Origin: Larkinella insperata
GTDB lineage: Bacteria; Bacteroidota; Bacteroidia; Cytophagales; Spirosomataceae
Assembly (NCBI RefSeq): GCF_026248825.1
Contig: NZ_CP110973.1
Coordinates: 682,001-746,000, forward strand
Direction: 5' to 3'
Length of the DNA: 64,000 nucleotides
Both the position numbers and the translations under genes were made by a program. The notes beneath the pieces were generated by a model, which did not search any database, had not been told where the DNA came from, and worked only from the letters and a program-made list of their open reading frames with translations. Of this stretch, positions 53,319 to 61,446 are shown piece after piece (the stretch's first letter is position 1; every line of letters starts with the position of its first letter).

Positions 53319-54872
53319 GTGCGCAAGGTCCTGCTCGGCATCCTGTCTGTTATTGGCCTTCTGCTCCTGCTGCTGGCAGGCTACGGCTATCACAACAGCC
53401 GTGACCGACACCCCGGCTACGCGCTCGACCTCAGCATTCGGCCACCGGCCCAGCCCCAGGACCTGAAAGCCGGATTTGCCGCCCTGAAAATCACGCCCCA
53501 CCTCCCCGACCGCTGGACTGATCAGAACGGGAATGCGGCATACCAACCCGACGAGGGGGACACTTACACCGATGGCAATCATAACGGACGGTTTGACGCC
53601 TATTGGATGGCGGGCTTTGACCAAAAACGGGCAGCAAACGGTGTCCATGATGATCTTTGGGCACGGGCCACGGTCATCGACGACGGCAAAACGCGGCTGG
53701 CCCTTGTTGCCGTGGACTTGCTCGGTTTTATGCATAAAAACGTGATCAACGTTCGAAAAGCCCTGCCCGCCAGCGCGGGAGTCACGTACGCCATCGTCTG
53801 CAGCACGCACACGCACGAAGCGCCTGATTTCCTTGGCATGTGGGGAGGCAGCACCCTGAAAAGTGGAGTTAACAAATCTTACGAACTCTTTGTTGAACAA
53901 CAGGTTACGCGGGCTATTATCCAGGCCGTGAAGAACCTTCGCCCGGCCCGGCTGCGGTTTGCACAGGACCTGACGGGTGCGGATTCGCTGCTCACGGACA
54001 CCCGCCAACCGGTTGTGAAAGATCCCGGCCTGTATATGATGCAGGCGTTGGATGCCACGAAAGACAGTACCTTAGGAACGCTGGTCGTCTGGGGCAATCA
54101 CCCCGAAACGCTATGGAATAAAAACACGCTGCTAACCTCCGATTTTCCGCATTACGTTCGGCATTATCTGGAAAAGGGCATCACGAAGGGCGACTCGGTG
54201 GTTCAGCAAGGGCTGGGCGGTACGGTGGTGTACGCTTCCGGCTGCATAGGCGGCCTGATGACGACTTCCCCCAAAGTCGTCATTCAGGACCCGTTGACGG
54301 GCGAGCGGTTTCAGGAGCCTACCTTTGCCAAAGCGGATGCACAGGGCAAACACCTGGCCATGCTGATTCATCGAGCTTTGGAGCAGGACACGACCACCTT
54401 CCGACGGGCGGGAATCAGCCTGCGGGCACAAACGGTGGAGATACCCCTGGACAACAAATTGTTTCAACTGGCTATTGGCCTCGGTGTTCTGGATGCAGGT
54501 TACAGCCGCTGGGGGAACTTAAGGACCGAAATTGCGGCTTTCCGCTTAGGAGAAGCAACGTTTCTGTGTGTGCCGGGCGAAGTATATCCCGAAATTGCCA
54601 ACGGTGGAATTGAAAATCCGCCGGGTGCCGATTTCCGGATGAAGCCGTATGAGACCCCGCCCCTTCGGAGTTTAATGCGGGGAAAATACAAATTTATTCT
54701 GGGTCTGGCAAACGACGAGCTGGGGTATATTATCCCAAAAAGTGAATGGGATACCGAAGCTCCTTATACTTACAATTCGAAAGATAAACCGTACGGTGAA
54801 ATCAACTCTACCGGACCGGAAACAGCCCCTCGGTTATACCGGGCGATGACGGAGTTGTTGCGTACGTTATAA
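53319..54872 (+). CDS. neutral ceramidase-like hydrolase
   Basis: A 517-aa protein with an N-terminal membrane anchor or signal (LLGILSVIGLLLLLLAGYGY). It resembles the neutral/alkaline non-lysosomal ceramidase N-terminal fold: GFAALKITPHLPDRW at the start, the metal-binding CSTHTHEAPDFLG near 165, VVWGNHPETL near 250, GGTVVYASGCIGGLMT and FLCVPGEVYPEIANGG near 420. Bacteroidota make sphingolipids, so a lipid substrate is sensible, but other esters or amides are possible. The start codon is GTG (53319). The OmpR-type regulator gene follows with an 18-bp gap. Confidence 0.72.
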   Translation: MRKVLLGILSVIGLLLLLLAGYGYHNSRDRHPGYALDLSIRPPAQPQDLKAGFAALKITPHLPDRWTDQNGNAAYQPDEGDTYTDGNHNGRFDAYWMAGFDQKRAANGVHDDLWARATVIDDGKTRLALVAVDLLGFMHKNVINVRKALPASAGVTYAIVCSTHTHEAPDFLGMWGGSTLKSGVNKSYELFVEQQVTRAIIQAVKNLRPARLRFAQDLTGADSLLTDTRQPVVKDPGLYMMQALDATKDSTLGTLVVWGNHPETLWNKNTLLTSDFPHYVRHYLEKGITKGDSVVQQGLGGTVVYASGCIGGLMTTSPKVVIQDPLTGERFQEPTFAKADAQGKHLAMLIHRALEQDTTTFRRAGISLRAQTVEIPLDNKLFQLAIGLGVLDAGYSRWGNLRTEIAAFRLGEATFLCVPGEVYPEIANGGIENPPGADFRMKPYETPPLRSLMRGKYKFILGLANDELGYIIPKSEWDTEAPYTYNSKDKPYGEINSTGPETAPRLYRAMTELLRTL

Positions 54873-54889
54873 ACCGTAGTGTTAGTTTT

Positions 54890-55570
54890 ATGCAGATTTT
54901 AATTGTAGAAGACGAGCAGGAAGTTGCCTCATTTATCAAGAGCGGCCTGGAGGATTACGGTTTCAGTGCAGACATCGCTAATGATGCCTTGCAGGCCCAG
55001 GTGCTGCTGGCGGGTAAGGAGTACACAACCGTTATTCTGGATGTAAATCTTCCGGTAATCAACGGTTTTGAGTTGTCTAAAATCATCCGGAGCCGCTACG
55101 AAGATGTGTCAATCCTGATGCTGACGGCCCTGAGCAGCACCGACAGTAAACTAAGTGGTTTTGACGCCGGAGCGGATGACTACTTAATTAAACCATTCGA
55201 GTTCAGGGAGTTAATTGCCCGGCTCCGCGCCCTCAACCGGCGACGCTCTTTGCCGTCGTCGGACACCGTACTAAAAATCGCGGACCTGGAATTCAATCAG
55301 GAAAGCAAAACCGTCAAACGGGGCAATCAGAAAATTCTGCTGACCGCCCGTGAGCTGGCCCTCCTGGAATTTTTTATGAAGAACCAGAACAAAGCCCTTT
55401 CCCGAAATGAAATTACCGAGAAAGTCTGGGATGTCAACTTTGATACGGGCACGAATGTCGTGGATGTTTACGTCAATTATCTTCGCAAAAAAATTGATAA
55501 AGACTTTTCGCCTAAATTGATTCATACCATCAGCGGCATTGGTTACATCATGCAGGCATCAGACGAATAA
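54890..55570 (+). CDS. OmpR-family response regulator
   Basis: A 226-aa regulator. The receiver domain (1-115) has the acidic pair E7/D8, phospho-acceptor Asp51 in VILDVNLP, Thr/Ala in MLTALS and Lys in YLIKPFEF. The winged-helix domain (about 130-222) has LLTARELALLEFFMKNQNKALSRNEITEKVWDVNFDTGTNVVDVYVNYLRKKID and ends with IHTISGIGYIM. Its kinase gene starts 4 bases downstream. The 11-bp-period repeat after the kinase gene is the type of site this class binds. Confidence 0.96.
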   Translation: MQILIVEDEQEVASFIKSGLEDYGFSADIANDALQAQVLLAGKEYTTVILDVNLPVINGFELSKIIRSRYEDVSILMLTALSSTDSKLSGFDAGADDYLIKPFEFRELIARLRALNRRRSLPSSDTVLKIADLEFNQESKTVKRGNQKILLTARELALLEFFMKNQNKALSRNEITEKVWDVNFDTGTNVVDVYVNYLRKKIDKDFSPKLIHTISGIGYIMQASDE

Positions 55571-55573
55571 CGG

Positions 55574-56950
55574 ATGAAAATACGAGCCCGCATTTCGCTA
55601 ACTTTCCTGATTACTGTTGCCGCCAACCTGGTGGTTTTTTCATTTGTTATTTATTTTATCTCGGAATATTTTCGGCAACGGGATTTTTATAACCGCCTGG
55701 TTGACAAAGCCAAAACGACGGCTTCCTTGCTCATTGAAGAGAACGAAATCAACTCGACTCTTCTGCAATTGATTGAGCGAAAAAACCTGACCTCGCTGCC
55801 CGAAGAACACATCATCATCTACAACCAGCAGAACAAAATCATGTACGCCAGCGCCGACACGGCGGGCGAAATGCCGGATCGGAACAACCTATTGGCCCGG
55901 GTTCGCGAGCGAAAACAACTCTATCTGCGCCGGAACAGACGAGAAATTGTCGGTATTGCCTATACCTATCAGAAGCAGGAGTACATTATTATTGCCTCGG
56001 CTTACGATGAATACGGCTTGATTGAAATGGCGCACCTGCGCAAGATTCTCGGGTTTGGGCTGGCGTTCAGCCTGGCGCTGGTTGGGGTGTCGGGCTGGGT
56101 TTTTGCCGGACGGTTTCTGCGCCCAATCTCCAACGTCATCCGGCAGGTGGACCAGATTAAAGTATCGAACCTCAACCAGCGGGTGGATGCCGGTGATAAC
56201 AGCGACGAAATTGCTCAGCTGGCGCATACGTTCAACTCGATGCTCGACCGTGTGCAGGAAGCCTTCGAGGTGCAACGAAACTTCGTCGCCAACGCATCCC
56301 ACGAACTTCGGACGCCACTCACCATCATCACCGGCCAGATTGAAGTTACCCTGATCAAACGAAGAACCGTTGAAGAACACGAAGCCAAGTGGAAGTCGGT
56401 GCTGGAGGTTATAAAACGGCTGAACCTGCTGGCTAATAACCTGCTCGAACTGGCACAGGTCAGTCTGGATGACACAGCGATGAAATTTAACGAGGTGTCA
56501 CTCGACGAAGCCATTTACCAGGCAACCAAAATGCTGACCACCCGCCGACCGGATTACCACGTCATCTTTTCCTTCGAAAAAGCAACCGAAGCCATGCAGT
56601 CGTCGCTGACGGTTCAGGGCAGTCCCTCCCTGTTGATTTCGGCGTTTGTCAACCTGATGGAAAACGGCTGTAAATTTTCCGCCAACAACCGGGTGGAAGT
56701 AATTATGGGCGCTGACGATCAGTGGGTTACCATTCAGTTTAAAGACCAAGGAATCGGTATTGACGAAGCCGATATCAAGTACATTTATGAACCGTTTTTC
56801 CGGGCCGAAAACGCCAAACGAATTCACGGTTACGGCATTGGCTTACCCCTGACCTACCGCATCATTCAGCTCCACCGCGGTCAGATCAGCGTTTCTTCCC
56901 GAATCAATGAAGGAACCAATTTTTTATTGAAATTCCCCAAAAAGCTCTAA
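55574..56950 (+). CDS. sensor histidine kinase with HAMP domain
   Basis: A 458-aa kinase. Two membrane helices (about 7-30 and 155-177) bracket a periplasmic sensor of about 125 residues. HAMP (RPISNVIRQVDQI) follows, then dimerisation with the H-box His243 in NASHELRTPLT and a HATPase domain with the N-box (VNLMENGCKFS), DQGIGID and YGIGLPL. The stop codon at 56948-56950 lies inside the first copy of the 11-bp direct repeat. It is the partner of the preceding OmpR-type regulator. Confidence 0.95.
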   Translation: MKIRARISLTFLITVAANLVVFSFVIYFISEYFRQRDFYNRLVDKAKTTASLLIEENEINSTLLQLIERKNLTSLPEEHIIIYNQQNKIMYASADTAGEMPDRNNLLARVRERKQLYLRRNRREIVGIAYTYQKQEYIIIASAYDEYGLIEMAHLRKILGFGLAFSLALVGVSGWVFAGRFLRPISNVIRQVDQIKVSNLNQRVDAGDNSDEIAQLAHTFNSMLDRVQEAFEVQRNFVANASHELRTPLTIITGQIEVTLIKRRTVEEHEAKWKSVLEVIKRLNLLANNLLELAQVSLDDTAMKFNEVSLDEAIYQATKMLTTRRPDYHVIFSFEKATEAMQSSLTVQGSPSLLISAFVNLMENGCKFSANNRVEVIMGADDQWVTIQFKDQGIGIDEADIKYIYEPFFRAENAKRIHGYGIGLPLTYRIIQLHRGQISVSSRINEGTNFLLKFPKKL

Positions 56951-57010
56951 TCGATTTCTAATCGGATTATAATCATCCTCTCATGAACTTCTAATAGACT
57001 CTTAATTAAG
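56945..57010 (+). promoter_or_regulatory. six tandem 11-bp repeats, candidate OmpR-type regulator binding array
   Basis: Consecutive 11-mers starting at 56945, 56956, 56967, 56978, 56989 and 57000 share the core TTCTAATCGAC (CTAAT at the same phase; the fourth copy is weak). The array ends 17 nt before an exact -7 box. An 11-bp period places all sites on one face of the helix, as in PhoB/PhoP-type boxes. Confidence 0.65.
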
Positions 57011-57027
57011 CCCTTGCACGTATACCT

Positions 57028-57035
57028 TACTTTTG
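57028..57035 (+). promoter_or_regulatory. Bacteroidota -7 element downstream of the repeat array
   Basis: TACTTTTG, exact, 30 nt before the ATG at 57066. There is no good -33 box, which would suit an activator-dependent promoter served by the upstream array. Confidence 0.55.
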
Positions 57036-57065
57036 TAATAGTCACACCAATGAATATTCTGAATT

Positions 57066-57380
57066 ATGGCAACGAGCACGAATTCCAAAAGAAGAAGCAA
57101 CGAGTTGCTCAATTGGGGCATCGTCTGGGGCTTGATTTTCTTCGCCATCGGGCTGGACATTTACATTAACTACAACGAACACAAGCAAGATAAGGAGACG
57201 TACCGCTCCCAATACGAGGCCAAAGCGTTTGAAGCAGACTCCCTGCGCGCCGTGAAAAGCCAACTCGAACGCGAGTTGTTTGAAATAAAAACCCTACGCA
57301 ATACCGAAGCCAGCAGTTCTCTGTCCGGCTCTGCCCAAACGGATAAAACAACTCTGGTTGCGTCCGGAACTTCAAACTGA
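57066..57380 (+). CDS. small single-pass membrane protein
   Basis: Not recognised. A 104-aa protein with a short Lys/Arg-rich cytoplasmic start, one membrane helix (WGIVWGLIFFAIGLDIYINY, about 17-36) and a predicted coiled coil (EAKAFEADSLRAVKSQLERELFEIKTL), ending in a Ser/Thr-rich tail. It lies directly downstream of the regulator-repeat array and its -7 box, so it is a likely target of the adjacent two-component system. The SulP gene follows after 169 bp. Confidence 0.72.
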   Translation: MATSTNSKRRSNELLNWGIVWGLIFFAIGLDIYINYNEHKQDKETYRSQYEAKAFEADSLRAVKSQLERELFEIKTLRNTEASSSLSGSAQTDKTTLVASGTSN

Positions 57381-57549
57381 CCCTAACTTAACTTTTCAAT
57401 CCGGCAAAACCATTCTTACCCGAAACCGTCTAGCCGGAAACCCGTTTTGGACTCTTAACTGACCCAGGTTAACCGACAGCGGCATTAGAGCGACTGTCTC
57501 ATCACAGGCCGGTCAAAACCTGTACTAAAACCGGGAAACAACCACATCA

Positions 57550-59187
57550 ATGAATTACGCAAAAACAACTCATAGGAGCGCCCGGACTCTTGACTTCAGC
57601 AATGCTGTCGGCGACCTTCGCGGTGGGGCAGTATCCTTTCTGGTGGCAGTCCCGCTGTGTCTGGGTATTGCTTTGGCGTCCGGAGCCCCCCTCTTCTCGG
57701 GGATTATTGCCGGAATTGTCGGCGGGTTAGTCGTGGGTATATTCAGCCGGTCGGCGCTGAGTATCTCCGGGCCGGAAGCCGGTCTGATTGTGGTCACGCT
57801 GGCGGCTATCGAATCCCTCGGCTCATTCCCTGCGTTTCTGCTGGCAACCTGTCTGGCCGGCCTGATTCAGATTGGACTGGGTTACCTGCGGGCGGGCATC
57901 ATCAGTAATTTCTTTCCGTCTTCGGTGATCAAAGGAATGCTCGCCGGTATCGGTATTATTCTGATCATCAAGCAAATTCCTCACCTGGTGGGCTACGACG
58001 CCGATTCGGCGGAAGAAATATCCCTGTTTCAACCCGAAGGTTTCAACATCCTCAGCCAGTTCCGGATGGCGCTCGAGCAACTCAACGGAGTAGCGATCCT
58101 GATTGCGGCCCTTTCGATAACGATTCTGCTGTTGTGGGAACGCCCGATTTTCAAGCAGAACGCATTGCTGAAAAATATTCCGGCGGCTTTGGTCGTCGTT
58201 GTGCTCGGCATTAGCATCAACGGCTTGTTCGGGATCATGGCTCCCCAATTGGCCCTGAGGGACAATCACCTGGTTCAGTTGCCAGTGGCCGATAGCTTGA
58301 GCGGCTTTTTCGGTCTGTTCACCATGCCCGATTTCGACCAGTGGAACAATCCGCAGGTTTACGCATCGGCCCTCTCCATTGCTCTGGTTGCCAGCCTGGA
58401 AGCGTTGCTGGCCATCGAAGCGTCGGACCAACTGGACCCGCTCAAGCGCAAAACACCCACCAACGCGGAATTAAAAGCCCAAGGCATTGGTAATCTGGCC
58501 AGCGGGCTGATCGGCGGTATTCCGCTGACGTCCGTAATTGTCCGGAGCTCGGTGAGTATCAACGCCGGGGCGCGGACCAAACTGGCGGCTCTGATCCACG
58601 GAACCCTGTTGCTGGTGTGCGTCATTGCGCTGCCAACGGTCTTGAACCAGATTCCCTGGGCGGCCCTGGCTTCCATTCTGCTCATTACGGGGTACAAACT
58701 GTCCCGGATTAGCATCTTCAAAGAACTGTTCAACGAGGGCATCGATAAATTTATTCCGTTTGTGGTTACGATTGCGGCCATCCTGCTAACGGATCTGTTA
58801 ACCGGTATTGCTATCGGTATGCTGGTGGCGCTCTTTTTCATCCTGCGGGAAAATTACCGAAATGCCCACCGTATCCATGTTTTCCAGAATGGAGAAAAAG
58901 AGCACATCCGCATTAGCATGGGCGATTACGTGTCGTTTCTCAGCAAAGCCAGCATGGTGAAGCTTCTGACGTCGATTCCCGACAACGCAGTGGTGGAAAT
59001 CGACAGCAGCCAGTCGTCGTACATCGACAGTGACGTCATGAACACGATCTATAATTTCAAAGAAACGGCCCAAAAGCGAAACATTCAGCTGGTCTTTTTA
59101 CGCGAACCAACCGCAGACCGCGACCCCATTCCTGAATCTATTGTAGCCAAACGCAATAAATACCTGCGTGAGATCGAGAAAATGTAA
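57550..59187 (+). CDS. SulP family inorganic anion transporter with STAS domain
   Basis: A 545-aa transporter. About 10-12 helices occupy residues 20-420; the SulP signature is in VGDLRGGAVSFLVAVPLCLGIALASGAPLFSGIIAGIVGG and SISGPEAGLIVV, and a second conserved stretch is LIGGIPLTSVIVRSSVSINAGARTKLAALIHG. A STAS domain (about 440-535) follows, with SFLSKASMVKLLTSIPDNAVVEIDSS. Likely substrates are sulfate, bicarbonate or other small anions; no carbonic anhydrase gene is adjacent to decide. A strong terminator follows. No promoter was recognised in the 169-bp gap, so read-through from 57028 is possible. Confidence 0.93.
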   Translation: MNYAKTTHRSARTLDFSNAVGDLRGGAVSFLVAVPLCLGIALASGAPLFSGIIAGIVGGLVVGIFSRSALSISGPEAGLIVVTLAAIESLGSFPAFLLATCLAGLIQIGLGYLRAGIISNFFPSSVIKGMLAGIGIILIIKQIPHLVGYDADSAEEISLFQPEGFNILSQFRMALEQLNGVAILIAALSITILLLWERPIFKQNALLKNIPAALVVVVLGISINGLFGIMAPQLALRDNHLVQLPVADSLSGFFGLFTMPDFDQWNNPQVYASALSIALVASLEALLAIEASDQLDPLKRKTPTNAELKAQGIGNLASGLIGGIPLTSVIVRSSVSINAGARTKLAALIHGTLLLVCVIALPTVLNQIPWAALASILLITGYKLSRISIFKELFNEGIDKFIPFVVTIAAILLTDLLTGIAIGMLVALFFILRENYRNAHRIHVFQNGEKEHIRISMGDYVSFLSKASMVKLLTSIPDNAVVEIDSSQSSYIDSDVMNTIYNFKETAQKRNIQLVFLREPTADRDPIPESIVAKRNKYLREIEKM

Positions 59188-59220
59188 ATGTAATAAGTAT
59201 TCTTTGTGTGACAAATGTCG

Positions 59221-59257
59221 ATGAGACTGAGCGGCTTCCGCTCAGTCTCATTTTTTT
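59221..59257 (+). terminator. strong intrinsic terminator after the SulP gene
   Basis: A perfect 14-bp stem (59221-59234 with 59238-59251), 3-nt loop ctt and a run of seven T residues (59251-59257). Confidence 0.95.
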
Positions 59258-59333
59258 CTGCACGACCCGTACTCTACCAAAACGGTACAACCTGCGCTCC
59301 CCAATATTAAATATCCTTCCGGCGGTTTAACCA

Positions 59334-59365
59334 TTTGCCCACCTAGCAAGTTAATGGTAGACTTG
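59334..59365 (+). promoter_or_regulatory. Bacteroidota promoter for topoisomerase IB
   Basis: TTTG (59334-59337), a 20-nt spacer and TAGACTTG (59358-59365, one mismatch). The transcript would start only about 5 nt before the ATG at 59377, an unusually short leader. Confidence 0.4.
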
Positions 59366-59376
59366 AATCGAATCGC

Positions 59377-60438
59377 ATGAATCTCGCAACACTGGCCCAG
59401 GACCCCGTAAAAGCCGCTAGGGCCGTCAAATTAGTCTATGTGAATGACTCCGCTCCTGGCATCCAGCGAAAACGAGCAGGGGATCATTTTAAGTATCAGG
59501 ACTCAAAAGGTGACGAAATCGACGACGAAGAAACCCTCGATCGCATCAAAAAGCTGGCCCTGCCCCCCGCCTGGGAAAACGTCTGGATTTGTTCCAAGCA
59601 CAACGGACACCTTCAGGCCACCGGAATTGACGCCAAAGGAAGGAAACAATACCGCTACCACACCAACTGGAACGCCATTCGCAGCGAAACCAAATTTTTT
59701 CGGATGGTGGCCTTCGGGGAGCAGCTTCCGGCTCTTCGCGCCCGCATTGAGCACGATTTGAAAAGCCGGGATCTGACCAAGGAAAAAGCAATTGCCATTG
59801 CCCTCAGCGTGATGGAACAGACGCTGATCCGGATTGGTAACGCGTCGTACGAAAAAGAATACGGTCACTACGGCCTGACGACGCTGAAAGACAAACACGT
59901 TGACGTGGTTAAAACAGACATCCGGTTTCGATTCAAGGGGAAAAAGGGTGTCTACCACGACATCACGGTTCGCGACCGGCGGCTGGCCCGGCTGGTCAAA
60001 GCCTGCCGCGATATTCCGGGCAAAGAACTGTTTCAGTATTACGACGAAAACGGGGACCACCGCAGCATCGATTCCGGCATGGTGAACGAATACCTGCGGG
60101 AATGCACCGGCACGGAGTTTTCGGCCAAAGATTTTCGGACCTGGGCCGGAACCGTCAACGCCCTGCGGCTGCTGGCCGAACTGGAACCGTGCACAACGGA
60201 TAAGGAAGCGAAGAAGAATATCAATACCGTATTAGAACAAGTGGCGCACCGGTTGGGCAACACCCGCACCGTCAGCCGGAAGTATTACGTCCATCCGCAG
60301 GTGCTCGAAGCCTACGAGTGCCAGGATTTGAACCCGTACTTCAAGCGCAAAAACCAGTTTCGCCAGACCTCCAAATACGGACTCGACTCGATTGAAAAGC
60401 TGTTGCTGAAGTTCTTGAAAGACAAGGTGAAAGCATGA
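59377..60438 (+). CDS. DNA topoisomerase type IB (eukaryote/poxvirus-like)
   Basis: A 353-aa enzyme that relaxes supercoils through a 3'-phosphotyrosyl nick. The N-terminal domain (about 30-110) has RKRAGDHFKYQDSKGDEI and LPPAWENVWIC, and the catalytic domain has RIGNASYEKEYGHYGLTTLKDKHV, FRFKGKKGVYHDI, DFRTWAGT and the active-site Tyr304 in SRKYYVHP. This is the bacterial TopIB group related to poxvirus enzymes, present in some Cytophagales and Deinococcus. It is convergent with a DUF421 gene with a 13-bp gap. Confidence 0.95.
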   Translation: MNLATLAQDPVKAARAVKLVYVNDSAPGIQRKRAGDHFKYQDSKGDEIDDEETLDRIKKLALPPAWENVWICSKHNGHLQATGIDAKGRKQYRYHTNWNAIRSETKFFRMVAFGEQLPALRARIEHDLKSRDLTKEKAIAIALSVMEQTLIRIGNASYEKEYGHYGLTTLKDKHVDVVKTDIRFRFKGKKGVYHDITVRDRRLARLVKACRDIPGKELFQYYDENGDHRSIDSGMVNEYLRECTGTEFSAKDFRTWAGTVNALRLLAELEPCTTDKEAKKNINTVLEQVAHRLGNTRTVSRKYYVHPQVLEAYECQDLNPYFKRKNQFRQTSKYGLDSIEKLLLKFLKDKVKA

Positions 60439-60451
60439 ACGGTTTCAGAGC

Positions 60452-61147
60452 TTACTTCTCCGCCCGTACCCACTCATGATGATCGCAGCGCTGGCAGGTT
60501 TCCACCGGTTGCTGCCCGTACTCGACAACCTGCCCGCACTTGCAGCAGGCATAGTGTCCGGCTTCCGAAAGGTTTTCGATGGGATTTTTTAACTTGTGGG
60601 GAAAAATTGGCAGGCCGATTCTTACCTGATCGGGTTCAAATTGAAAAACGCTGACTTCACCGTTGCGCTCCAGAATCGCCGTTTCTACCTGACCGAGTTG
60701 CTTGATGCCCGCCAGACGAAGTTCGGCAAAAAGCTCGTCCAGCCCCAGGTCTTCATCGTTAAAGTTCTGCACCAGAATACACCCGTTCTGAATGACGTAA
60801 ACCGGCTGGCCTTCCAGGGCTTCCCGAACGGTTTTGTTTTTGTCGGACAGCCGGGTAAAAATCTTGTAGCAGGTCATCATGACCACAAAAACCACCACAG
60901 CCGTCAGCAGGGGCACGTCGTCGTAGAACATGGGATCACCCGCAGCCGACCCCAACCCGATAACCAGAACCAACTCAAAAACCGAGAGTTGCTTAACTTC
61001 CCGTTTTCCCGAAACTTTCAGCGCAAGCAGCAGGATCAGAAACATCACGACCGTTCGCAGCGCCACCTCTCCCAGGTAGCCTACCGGAAAGTCGTGAAGA
61101 AACATGCGTTGCCAATCGAAGGGCTGAATGGGCTCTTCCTTGTTCAT
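60452..61147 (-). CDS. DUF421 (YetF-like) membrane protein
   Basis: A 231-aa protein with three membrane helices (about 25-100) and a soluble C-terminal DUF421 domain containing REALEGQPVYVIQNG and LDELFAELRLAGIKQLGQVETAILERNGEVSVF, the classical signature. Residues near the C-terminus (CCKCGQVVEYGQQPVETCQRCDHHEW) carry four or five Cys in two CxxC pairs and look like a small zinc ribbon. That is an uncommon addition to the family. The molecular function is unknown. Confidence 0.88.
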   Translation of the reverse strand: MNKEEPIQPFDWQRMFLHDFPVGYLGEVALRTVVMFLILLLALKVSGKREVKQLSVFELVLVIGLGSAAGDPMFYDDVPLLTAVVVFVVMMTCYKIFTRLSDKNKTVREALEGQPVYVIQNGCILVQNFNDEDLGLDELFAELRLAGIKQLGQVETAILERNGEVSVFQFEPDQVRIGLPIFPHKLKNPIENLSEAGHYACCKCGQVVEYGQQPVETCQRCDHHEWVRAEK

Positions 61148-61165
61148 GAATAGCGTTTTAAGGGA

Positions 61166-61363
61166 TCAGGCAGCTTTATTTTTCCGTATTTTCATGTTCC
61201 GGTTTGTCGCCCACTCCTCCGCACGGGCGGTCGCAATGGGAATCGCCCGCTCCTCCGCCATTCCTTCGTTCAATAAAGCATTTGCGATTTCAATCGCTTT
61301 ATTCCGCACCGGCGCCATAAAATTTTTCAGCGACACCGGGTAATTGTCTTTCGTCCAGGGCAT
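61166..61363 (-). CDS. small YdaT-like protein
   Basis: A 65-aa soluble, helical protein: MPWTKDNYPVSLKNFMAPV, then ALLNEGMAEERAIPIATARAEEWA. This pattern matches the N-terminal part of Bacillus YdaT-type proteins and many short proteins annotated as hypothetical in Bacteroidota; the YdaT C-terminal DUF2188 part is absent. A stress-related role is often assumed, not shown. It lies upstream of the DUF421 gene on the same strand (18-bp gap). Confidence 0.7.
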   Translation of the reverse strand: MPWTKDNYPVSLKNFMAPVRNKAIEIANALLNEGMAEERAIPIATARAEEWATNRNMKIRKNKAA

Positions 61364-61371
61364 GACACAGC

Positions 61372-61437
61372 TAAGAGTTAAGAGCGATGAGTCAAGAGTT
61401 TGCTTTCTACTTCTTAACTCATCATTCTTAACTCTTA
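61372..61437. repeat. 26-bp near-perfect inverted repeat downstream of the tolC-like gene
   Basis: 61372-61397 pairs with 61412-61437 at 23 of 26 positions, across a 14-nt loop. Both arms are made of taagagttaagagcgatgag-like heptads, related to the palindrome at 12527-12581. It lies just after the stop of the TolC-family gene (-) and may act as its transcript end. Confidence 0.75.
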
Positions 61438-61446
61438 ACTCCTAAC

